Shown here one piece after another: positions 1 to 5,644 of a stretch of DNA of 5,644 nt. Position 1 is the first letter of the stretch. Every line of letters starts with the position of its first letter. Origin of the DNA: Micavibrio sp. UBA1672 (GTDB lineage Bacteria > Pseudomonadota > Alphaproteobacteria > Micavibrionales > Micavibrionaceae); assembly GCA_002320665.1 (NCBI GenBank), contig DCKO01000030.1:1-5644 (forward strand). Direction: 5' to 3'. The notes beneath the pieces were generated by a model. That model was not told where the DNA came from, ran no database searches, and saw nothing but the letters and a program-made list of their open reading frames with translations. Made by a program: the position numbers and the translations under genes.

Positions 1-190
1 AAAGAGCATTTGTTTCTTTACCACCTGTAACATCCTCTATTGAAACTGCATTATGGTATTTTTTGCTGATTTGGATGCTATTATTTTCATCGGGAGCAAT
101 CGACATTAATTCAGGGCGAGAAGCTCCGGCGCAAGCGCTTAGTGTCACAGACAAAAATACAAGAACGAGATATTTGGCAACATGTTGCAT
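1..190 (-). CDS. Predicted lipoprotein, N-terminal fragment (runs off left edge)
   Basis: An open frame of 63 complete codons starts at ATG (190-188) and continues past the window edge without a stop. A purine-rich ribosome site, AGAGGA (206-201), lies 10 bases upstream of the ATG. The first 20 residues form a lipoprotein signal peptide: a short N-region MQHVAK, a hydrophobic core YLVLVFLSVT, and the lipobox LSAC with Cys20 as the acylated residue. The next residues are Ala-Gly, not Asp, so an outer-membrane destination is likely if the Lol rules apply. The visible mature part is hydrophilic (about 43 residues) and contains the stretch SIEDVTGGKETN. I do not recognise a family from this fragment. 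The gene is divergent from pabB. The lipoprotein call is well supported by the sequence, but the function is unknown. Confidence 0.8.
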   Translation of the reverse strand, partial: MQHVAKYLVLVFLSVTLSACAGASRPELMSIAPDENNSIQISKKYHNAVSIEDVTGGKETNAL

Positions 191-225
191 AATTTACTTT
201 TCCTCTAAAATTCAACTATTAATTT

Positions 226-279
226 ATTAGCGAGTAAAAACATATTTTCATAAGATATTCAATCTTATTATCCGCTAAT
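226..279. repeat. Two inverted repeats in the divergent intergenic region
   Basis: The 184 bases between the divergent lipoprotein gene and pabB (191-374) are AT-rich and hold two dyads. The inner one is ATAAGAT (250-256) / ATCTTAT (262-268), a perfect 7-bp match with a 5-base loop. The outer one is ATTAGCG (226-232) / CGCTAAT (273-279), also a perfect 7-bp match, with arms 40 bases apart. They are nested but do not share a centre. Neither is followed by a T-run, so they are not intrinsic terminators. A repressor or activator site for one or both divergent genes is possible. Chance symmetry in AT-rich DNA is also possible, more so for the inner dyad. Confidence 0.4.
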
Positions 280-302
280 GTGGACAAAAATAACTTTTAA
301 GT

Positions 303-332
303 TTGGCTTTTACCTCGATCAGTTTCTATACT
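303..332 (+). promoter_or_regulatory. Candidate sigma-70-type promoter for pabB
   Basis: A -35-like TTGGCT (303-308) is separated by 18 bases from a -10-like TATACT (327-332), which differs from TATAAT at one position. Transcription would begin near 339-340, giving a leader of about 35 bases before the pabB GTG at 375. It is the best-matching pair I see in the intergenic region upstream of pabB. Because pabA and the LOG gene follow in the same direction with short gaps, it probably serves all three. The call rests on consensus match only. Confidence 0.4.
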
Positions 333-374
333 AAGGGCAATCTTGAAAAAATATATTGATAAGGGGCGTAGCCT

Positions 375-1799
375 GTGAGCAAACCTTATGTAGAAGAAAT
401 CGAGTATATTGATCCGGTTCAAGCTTTTGCGGGGTTAAAGCACTTGCCCTATAGTTTGTTGCTGGATAGTTCTGATCCGAACCACGCTAATAGCCGCTAT
501 TCCTTTGTTATGGGCGAGCCTGTCGAGACGATTGAGGTCAAGGATGGTAAGGCCGATGTTACAAACTGGGAGCAACGCCTTAGTTTCGATTGTGATGATC
601 CTTTTACCCTGATCCGTGAGCGGCTGGGGGCTTGGGTTGAAGAAACCGAGCGCTTGCCGAATTTACCCCCCTTCCAAGGCGGGCTCGCGGGACTATTTGG
701 CTATGATTTGGGGCGCTATATAGAAAAACTCGCCTCTTCAACCAAGAACAGACCTCATATCCCCGACCTAGCGGTTGGTATTTATGATCAGGTTTTGGCG
801 TGTGACCATTTACTCAAGAAAAGCTGGATATTTACCCATGCGCGAAATCAAGGCGAGGCCGAAGCCAAGCATGGGCATTTTAAAAATCTGGTGACGCAGA
901 ACTACGATATTCCGGCTTTCGAATCCCCTGAAACAAACTGGATTTCGAATTTCACCGAAAAAGGCTATGAGGATCAGGTTCAAAAGATTATCGACTATAT
1001 CAAGGCAGGCGAGATTTTTCAGGCGAATTTGTCACAGCGCTTTGATATGAAATTACCAAGAGATTTTGAGCCTTTTGTCCATTATATCCATATGCGCGAT
1101 TTGAATCCTGCGCCTTTTGGCTGTTATATGAATTTAGGCGAGGTAAAAATATCATCCGTTTCGCCGGAGCGATTTATCACAGCCAAGGACGGGCAGGTCG
1201 AAACCTGTCCCATCAAGGGCACGCGCCCGCATGTTGCTGATACATCCCAAGACCGCGCTTTCCAGCAAGATTTGGAACAAAGCGAGAAAGACCGCGCCGA
1301 AAATACAATGATTGTTGATTTGCTTCGCAATGACCTCTCCAAAGTTTGCACGCCTGAGAGCATTGAAGTGAGTGATTTATGCAAGCTGGAGACCTTTTCC
1401 AATGTCCATCATCTTGTCTCTTATATAAGGAGCAAGCTTGATCAAAATCAGGACGCTATTGATTTGCTCAAAGCCTGCTTCCCCGGTGGATCAGTCACAG
1501 GCGCCCCCAAAATCCGCGCGATGGAAATTATCGAGGAACTGGAAACCGATCGCCGCGGCCCTTATTGCGGTTCTGTTGGCTATATTGGCTTTGACGGCAC
1601 GCTGGATAGCAATATCCTGATTCGTACGCTGGTTTATGATGCTGACGGGGTTAGCCTGCAAGTGGGTGGCGGCGTGGTCGTGGATTCAAATCCTGCGCAG
1701 GAATATCAGGAAACCCTTGATAAGGCTGAGGGGATTTTAAAGTCTTTTGATCCTGTGAGACAAGAACATATACTTAAAGCTCACAAATCAATAGCCTAA
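375..1799 (+). CDS. pabB: Aminodeoxychorismate synthase component I (PabB)
   Basis: PabB aminates chorismate with ammonia from PabA, giving 4-amino-4-deoxychorismate for folate synthesis in the cytoplasm. The 474-residue length fits a stand-alone PabB with no fused PabC or amidotransferase domain. The N-terminal half carries the anthranilate-synthase-I N-like region (for example YSFVMGEPVE). The C-terminal half is the chorismate-binding domain, with GEIFQANLSQRF, PIKGTRP (279-285), DRAENTMIVDLLRND (306-320), PGGSVTGAPK (370-379) and GGGVVVDSNP near the end. Lys281 in PIKGT matches the PabB active-site lysine (Lys274 in E. coli). Anthranilate synthases (TrpE) have Ala there, so this is PabB rather than TrpE. 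The start is GTG at 375, preceded by AAGGGGCG (361-368) at good spacing. It is the first gene of a plus-strand group with pabA and a LOG gene. Confidence 0.93.
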   Translation: MSKPYVEEIEYIDPVQAFAGLKHLPYSLLLDSSDPNHANSRYSFVMGEPVETIEVKDGKADVTNWEQRLSFDCDDPFTLIRERLGAWVEETERLPNLPPFQGGLAGLFGYDLGRYIEKLASSTKNRPHIPDLAVGIYDQVLACDHLLKKSWIFTHARNQGEAEAKHGHFKNLVTQNYDIPAFESPETNWISNFTEKGYEDQVQKIIDYIKAGEIFQANLSQRFDMKLPRDFEPFVHYIHMRDLNPAPFGCYMNLGEVKISSVSPERFITAKDGQVETCPIKGTRPHVADTSQDRAFQQDLEQSEKDRAENTMIVDLLRNDLSKVCTPESIEVSDLCKLETFSNVHHLVSYIRSKLDQNQDAIDLLKACFPGGSVTGAPKIRAMEIIEELETDRRGPYCGSVGYIGFDGTLDSNILIRTLVYDADGVSLQVGGGVVVDSNPAQEYQETLDKAEGILKSFDPVRQEHILKAHKSIA

Positions 1800-1867
1800 A
1801 GCATCTTGATTTATTTACCTCATCCCTTAAGAATGCCGGAATGTTTTGTTAAGGCGACTTGGGCTAT

Positions 1868-2458
1868 ATGATCCTGATCATTGATAATTACGATTCCTTT
1901 GTTTATACGCTGGCGGGGTATGTGAGACGGCTTGGCTATGAAACCGAAGTCATGCGCAATGATGCCATTACAGTACCGCAGGTTTTGGATAAGGGCCCAG
2001 AAGCTATCATCCTTTCCCCCGGCCCTTCGACGCCTGCTAATGCGGGTATTTGTATTGACCTTATAAAGCTCTGCGGCGCTCAGATTCCTATACTGGGTAT
2101 ATGTCTGGGGCATCAGGCCATTGGCGAGGCTTATGGCGGGAAAACCATCAGGAGCGAAAAGCCTATGCATGGCAAAGCCGAACCTATCGAGCATGAACCT
2201 TCCGGTATTTTTGAAAATATAGATGCGCCTATTACGGCTGGCCGTTATCACTCTCTAGTTACTGAACTGCTTGAAACTTCAGAGCTATGCGTTAGCGCAA
2301 AATCCACTAATGGTGATATCATGGCTATGCATCACAAAGAGCATCCGGTTTATGGCCTGCAATTCCATCCGGAATCTGTTCTAACACCACAAGGGCTAGA
2401 CCTGATGCTTAATTTCCTTCATATTGCGAAAGAATGGAATCAAAACCATAATCGCTAA
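1868..2458 (+). CDS. pabA: Aminodeoxychorismate synthase glutamine amidotransferase (PabA/TrpG type)
   Basis: This class I glutamine amidotransferase hydrolyses glutamine and channels ammonia to PabB. With the ATG at 1868 it has 196 residues and begins MILIIDNYDSF, the usual family start. The oxyanion region is SPGPSTPANAG. The nucleophile elbow GICLGHQ contains Cys79, and His167 and Glu169 in FHPES complete the triad. A TTG at 1859 would add three residues (MGY), but its spacing from AAGG (1851-1854) is only 4 bases. From the chosen ATG the same AAGG is 13 bases away, so neither ribosome site is ideal, and I prefer the ATG on family alignment. It lies 68 bases after pabB with no terminator between. 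PabA and TrpG are hard to tell apart by sequence, and in some bacteria one protein serves both pathways. The adjacent PabB favours pabA, with possible amphibolic use. Confidence 0.9.
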   Translation: MILIIDNYDSFVYTLAGYVRRLGYETEVMRNDAITVPQVLDKGPEAIILSPGPSTPANAGICIDLIKLCGAQIPILGICLGHQAIGEAYGGKTIRSEKPMHGKAEPIEHEPSGIFENIDAPITAGRYHSLVTELLETSELCVSAKSTNGDIMAMHHKEHPVYGLQFHPESVLTPQGLDLMLNFLHIAKEWNQNHNR

Positions 2459-2483
2459 CGTCTTATCTCAAAGTTAAAATCCC

Positions 2484-3413
2484 ATGCAACGTATAAATTC
2501 AGTTACTGTCTACCTCGGATCATCTGGTCTGTGCCGTGATATTTTTAAAGAAACCGCCCGTGAAACAGGAAAGCTTATTGGTCAGAGCAAAAGAGAGCTT
2601 GTTTATGGTGGCATGGATGCAGGGCTGATGGGGATAGTTGCCAATTACAGTCTCGAATACGGGGCGCATGTTACAGGGATTATTCCAAAGAGCCTCAAAG
2701 ATAGTGAGCGCATTCATCCGAAGCTTGATGAAACTATCCTTGTGCCGGATTTATGGGAGCGAAAATACCTGATGTTCCAAAGGGCCGAGGCTATTATTGC
2801 TCTGCCCGGCGGCTTTGGAACTATTGATGAAGCCTTAGAGGTTTTATATTGGGCTGATTTAAGCTTGCATACGAAACCTATTATTTTTGTTAATACAGAC
2901 GGGTATTGGAATGACTTCCTAGCCTACCTTAAGACCTTGCCGGATATGAAGCAGAATTACTGCCTTGTTGCCAATACTGTGGAAGATATCTTTCACAAGC
3001 TTGAGGCATGGCCTAAACCTTCTCTTTTGGTTAAAAAGGAAGTTTCATATCCGCATTTTGAGAATGAAATACTGGCGCAGGAAAATGAAAACCTGATTAT
3101 TGAAACAGCTGATGTTAAAAACTCTTACCTTCTGGCCACAGCGCTTGGTCTCAAACAACTTGGCAAACATGACCGTCCTATGGGGCTTTTAAATGATAAG
3201 GGGCAGTTTAATTCCTTGTTAAAATGGATTGATACAGCTCAAAAAGAGCATTTTATCACCCCTAAATGCACAAAGCTCTTTTCTGTCGCTAATACAATCG
3301 ATGATCTGGAAAACATGTTAGCATCTCAAGATGAGACTAATATTGACCTACATTCGGAAAAATGGGGTCCAAGTGTGACCCCAACCCATATTGAAATAGT
3401 TGAGAAAGATTAA
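2484..3413 (+). CDS. LOG-family (TIGR00730-type) nucleoside 5'-monophosphate phosphoribohydrolase with a degenerate C-terminal repeat
   Basis: LOG proteins cleave the N-glycosidic bond of AMP or cytokinin nucleotides, releasing the base and ribose 5-phosphate. They were formerly called lysine decarboxylase-like. The Rossmann-like core spans about residues 5-175: VYLGSSG at the start, VYGGMDAGLMG (40-50; usual VYGGG, here Met44), ERK (92-94), PGGFGTIDEA (108-117) and KPIIFVNTDGYWNDFL (131-146). The family is usually near 180-200 residues, and this protein has 309. The extension (about 200-280) aligns with the core's second half. The run 101-137 against 201-237 needs no gap, sharing His129/229, Pro132/232 and Asn137/237. 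The repeat continues to ANT (163-165 / 269-271). In copy two PGGFGT is replaced by TADVKN. The gene follows pabA by 25 bases with no clear Shine-Dalgarno site. The start is fixed by homology to the VYLGSS strand. Enzyme family is confident; the physiological substrate is not. Confidence 0.87.
   Translation: MQRINSVTVYLGSSGLCRDIFKETARETGKLIGQSKRELVYGGMDAGLMGIVANYSLEYGAHVTGIIPKSLKDSERIHPKLDETILVPDLWERKYLMFQRAEAIIALPGGFGTIDEALEVLYWADLSLHTKPIIFVNTDGYWNDFLAYLKTLPDMKQNYCLVANTVEDIFHKLEAWPKPSLLVKKEVSYPHFENEILAQENENLIIETADVKNSYLLATALGLKQLGKHDRPMGLLNDKGQFNSLLKWIDTAQKEHFITPKCTKLFSVANTIDDLENMLASQDETNIDLHSEKWGPSVTPTHIEIVEKD
3358..3383 (-). terminator. Rho-independent terminator of the atp-side transcript, inside the LOG gene
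   Basis: Read on the minus strand, TGGGGTC (3383-3377), a 7-base loop and GACCCCA (3369-3363) form a perfect 7-bp, GC-rich stem. Five T residues (3362-3358) follow at once. This is the classic intrinsic terminator layout, and it lies about 32 bases after the stop codon of the minus-strand lipoprotein-like gene. On the plus strand the stem is followed by AACCCAT, with no T-run, so it should act in one direction only. The hairpin falls in the last codons of the convergent LOG gene, where it encodes WGPSVTP. Confidence 0.72.
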
Positions 3414-3415
3414 AA

Positions 3416-3979
3416 CTAGACTTGCGTATAGTCAGGGATGCTATGACTAGGATCGCTGCCTTCAAATTGAGGTCCCTTGTTTATAATTTCTTTTTCTAAG
3501 GCCTGTTTTATAATTTCTTTTAAAATTTCTTCCGGCCTTGTGGATGTCGGATAGATTCCATCTATACCAAAAGCAGCAGCCAAATCTCCATCAACCGTAG
3601 AACTAATCAGCCGCTCATAATTTTCTTCCACCTGTTCTTTTATAGATTGGTTTATGGCATTCAGATCTAAATTCAAGGCTTTCAGCAAGCTCATGAAATT
3701 TTTCATCCCACTATTACAATCCAAAAGCCTTTTATAAAATTTGGTTCGCTCTTCTAGAGCTGATGCCGTACGTTCAAAAAGACCTTTTTCGAGACCTTCC
3801 GTGATAAAATCGTCGCCTGTTATATCTCTGGCACGGATTTCTCTATTGGCTAATATTGAAGCTTTCTTTTCTGATTCCTTAGGTAAACACTCTCCATTAA
3901 AATCAATTGAATAGTCTGATGTCGTATTATCTTGTTCAATCGGTCCTGCATAATAGCCGTAATCCTTATCATTTGGCAT
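3416..3979 (-). CDS. Hypothetical lipoprotein-like protein, uninterrupted part of the frame
   Basis: The open frame from ATG 3979 gives 187 residues ending in TAG (3418-3416). I do not recognise a family. The protein is acidic and hydrophilic, with no membrane segment after the start. A predicted mostly helical middle (about 60-130, including LLKALNLDLNAINQSIKEQVEENYERL) is followed by a loop with GIDGIYPTSTRP, another helix and a polar tail. The ATG at 3979 is unlikely to be the true start: no ribosome site precedes it. The codons just upstream in the same frame spell a hydrophobic stretch ending in LTAC-GF, a lipobox. That region is described at 3980-4049; if the frames are joined the product has 210 residues with Cys21 acylated. 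The gene is downstream of atpC on the same strand and convergent with the LOG gene, two bases from its stop. It looks AT-richer than its neighbours. Confidence 0.6.
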   Translation of the reverse strand: MPNDKDYGYYAGPIEQDNTTSDYSIDFNGECLPKESEKKASILANREIRARDITGDDFITEGLEKGLFERTASALEERTKFYKRLLDCNSGMKNFMSLLKALNLDLNAINQSIKEQVEENYERLISSTVDGDLAAAFGIDGIYPTSTRPEEILKEIIKQALEKEIINKGPQFEGSDPSHSIPDYTQV

Positions 3980-4049
3980 AAAACCACATGCCGTTAAGAC
4001 AAGAGGGAAGGTAAGATGTACTATTTTTATTTAGAATATTCCCTGACAT
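3980..4049 (-). other. Frame-disrupted start and signal peptide of the lipoprotein-like gene
   Basis: ATG at 4049-4047 has the best ribosome site in this part of the window, AAGGG (4059-4055), five bases upstream. As written, its frame gives MSGNILNK, then unrelated residues, and stops after 26 codons. The downstream gene's frame, read back upstream, gives KIVHLTFPLVLTAC-GF, a full lipoprotein h-region and lipobox. It meets a TAA at 4033-4031 with no ATG, GTG or TTG before the Cys codon (3988-3986). The two frames differ by one base and overlap at an A5 run (plus-strand TTTTT, 4024-4028). Removing one A joins them into MSGNILNKIVHLTFPLVLTAC. This is either a real frameshift mutation, a sequencing or assembly error in a homopolymer, or less likely slippage on the A-run. 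Confidence 0.65.
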
Positions 4050-4122
4050 AATCACCCTTATTTTTATGGTTTATATATATTTCACCAAAAAACAAAAATT
4101 ATGTAAAGAAAACAAAATGTAT

Positions 4123-4530
4123 TTAAGCGGCGGCCTTAATTTTGGCTTTAACCAGTTCAATTTTTTGCTGAACACGCTTTTTATCTGCTTCTTCTTTGGC
4201 GAGATCAACATCTTCTTTTAGAATAGAAAGTGTCTTTTCTAGTTCAGCTTTATCAAGCTTTTCAACATTGATAGCTTCTTCTGCCAAAACCGTGCAAAGT
4301 TCGGGATTAATGTCGGCAAACCCGCCAGCGATAAAAATACGCTTTGGTTCATTATCATTTTCACTTTTATACATTTTTACCACGCCAGCTTTCAGAGATG
4401 ATACAAGCGCGCTATGTCCTGGCAAGACACCAATCATACCTTCATCACCAGGCACAACAACCATGTGGCATTTTTCTGAAACCAGCTTTTCTGCCGGAGA
4501 AACAAGTTCGAATTGAATGCCTTCTGCCAT
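4123..4530 (-). CDS. atpC: F1F0 ATP synthase epsilon subunit (AtpC)
   Basis: Epsilon is part of the central stalk of F1, linking gamma to the c-ring and restraining ATP hydrolysis. The 135-residue length is usual. The N-terminal beta-sandwich (about 1-85) carries FELVSPAEKL, VVVPGDEGMIGVLPGHSALVSSLKAGVV and IFIAGGFADINPELCTVLAEEA. The C-terminal part (about 90-135) is the two-helix arm, here long, charged and ending in KAKIKAAA. The start ATG (4530-4528) has AAAGGA upstream with about 8 bases between. In a standard operon atpC directly follows atpD; here a 76-codon gene lies between, ending 22 bases before atpC. No terminator is visible after atpC, and the 73 bases to the next ATG (4050-4122) are very AT-rich. 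Readthrough into the lipoprotein-like gene is therefore likely, though a weak AT-rich promoter there cannot be excluded. Confidence 0.95.
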   Translation of the reverse strand: MAEGIQFELVSPAEKLVSEKCHMVVVPGDEGMIGVLPGHSALVSSLKAGVVKMYKSENDNEPKRIFIAGGFADINPELCTVLAEEAINVEKLDKAELEKTLSILKEDVDLAKEEADKKRVQQKIELVKAKIKAAA

Positions 4531-4552
4531 TTTTATAATCCTTTACCTTAAA

Positions 4553-4783
4553 TTATTCCGGCTTCCATTTGATCTGGAATTCGATTTCCTCTTCATCATC
4601 ACCACGCTCGTGTTCAATGCTGAATTCCGCGCGTACGGGAACATAAATACGCTCCCCGTCGATTTGAATTTCGAACTTTTCACCCTTTTCCAGAGCATCA
4701 GCCAAACGGCGCAGCTTCGCAACATATTCCTGTACGGAATAGGTCACCTCAACATCTCTGCTACGCCGTATGGTCTGTGACAT
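4553..4783 (-). CDS. Small amphi-Trp-domain protein encoded between atpD and atpC
   Basis: This 76-residue protein resembles the amphi-Trp domain family (TIGR04354). It has a basic start with RRSRDVEVTYS, an amphipathic helix (about 17-34, VQEYVAKLRRLADALEKG), then FEIQIDGERIYVPV, an acidic stretch GDDEEEIEFQI and a terminal Trp (Trp73 in IKWKPE). The small domain and the Trp near the C-terminus fit the family, whose biochemical role is not established as far as I know. It has no signal peptide or membrane segment, so it is predicted cytoplasmic. The ATG (4783-4781) is three bases after the atpD stop, and a GAGG ribosome site (about 4798-4795) lies inside the end of atpD, so translation is probably coupled. 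It ends 22 bases before atpC. This position makes it a full member of the atp operon. A role with F1-ATPase is inferred only from position. Confidence 0.8.
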   Translation of the reverse strand: MSQTIRRSRDVEVTYSVQEYVAKLRRLADALEKGEKFEIQIDGERIYVPVRAEFSIEHERGDDEEEIEFQIKWKPE

Positions 4784-4786
4784 GGG

Positions 4787-5644
<858 letters not shown>

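Noticed and set aside
375..1799. Reading the chorismate enzyme as anthranilate synthase TrpE
   Set aside because: The active-site segment is PIKGT, with the Lys typical of PabB. TrpE proteins have Ala at that position, and no tryptophan genes are nearby.
1825..1854. Inverted repeat CCTTAA / TTAAGG before pabA that could hide its ribosome site
   Set aside because: The stem is only 6 bp, AT-rich, with an 18-base loop, and would be weak. No T-run follows, so it is not a terminator either. Not enough to call a regulatory element.
1820..2251. A 143-codon minus-strand open frame opposite pabA
   Set aside because: It lies almost wholly antisense to a well-supported PabA with full catalytic motifs, shows no family likeness and has no promoter or ribosome site. 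The other opposite-frame open stretches (for example 1124-1402, 4196-4538, 4517-4780, 4846-5235, 5272-5556) fail in the same way.
3429..3449. TAGTCA / TGACTA dyad just after the LOG stop as a plus-strand terminator
   Set aside because: The 6-bp stem is AT-rich and no T-run follows. The AAGGCC / GGCCTT pair farther on has a loop of over 30 bases. Neither qualifies.
3980..4033. Starting the lipoprotein-like gene at an in-frame ATA codon to include the signal peptide without a frameshift
   Set aside because: ATA is very rarely a start, there is no suitably placed ribosome site for it, and a good ribosome site with ATG exists 16 bases upstream in the other frame.
4050..4122. A promoter for the lipoprotein-like gene in the AT-rich gap after atpC
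   Set aside because: TTTACA and TATATA-like elements can be picked out, but not at acceptable spacing. In such AT-rich DNA chance matches are expected.

Overview
The window looks like chromosomal DNA of an alphaproteobacterium of moderate-to-low G+C content. The ATP synthase beta subunit is very close to the alphaproteobacterial/mitochondrial type (segments such as DLYHEMIESGVI and [20 protein letters not shown]). The F1 genes end in the order beta then epsilon, as in the alphaproteobacterial atpHAGDC operon. This placement is inferred from protein likeness, and no 16S or other marker is present. There are no tRNA or rRNA genes, insertion sequences or CRISPR arrays.

Layout. A divergent gene at the left edge (1-190, minus) encodes the start of a lipoprotein and runs out of the window. 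A 184-base AT-rich intergenic region follows. It holds two inverted repeats and a plausible promoter for a plus-strand group of three genes: pabB (375-1799), pabA (1868-2458) and a LOG-family nucleotide phosphoribohydrolase (2484-3413). Reading in from the right edge on the minus strand is the end of the F1 ATP synthase operon: atpD (partial, 4787-5644), a small amphi-Trp-domain protein (4553-4783) and atpC (4123-4530). Next on the same strand comes a lipoprotein-like gene of unknown function (3416-4049). The two groups meet tail to tail with two bases between stop codons. A Rho-independent terminator for the minus strand lies inside the 3' end of the LOG gene.

How the genes work together. 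PabB and PabA form aminodeoxychorismate synthase, which turns chorismate and glutamine into 4-amino-4-deoxychorismate, the precursor of p-aminobenzoate and folate. The lyase gene pabC is not in the window. AtpD and AtpC are parts of F1-ATPase. The amphi-Trp protein sits exactly between their genes, spaced as a co-translated operon member, so an ATP-synthase-related role is worth considering but unproven.

Points worth a second look: (1) the amphi-Trp gene inside the atp operon; (2) a partial internal duplication in the LOG protein, whose second copy has lost the PGGxGT active-site motif; (3) an apparent one-base frameshift in an A5 run that separates a good ribosome site and ATG from a clear lipoprotein signal peptide; (4) the terminator encoded within a convergent neighbour's coding sequence.
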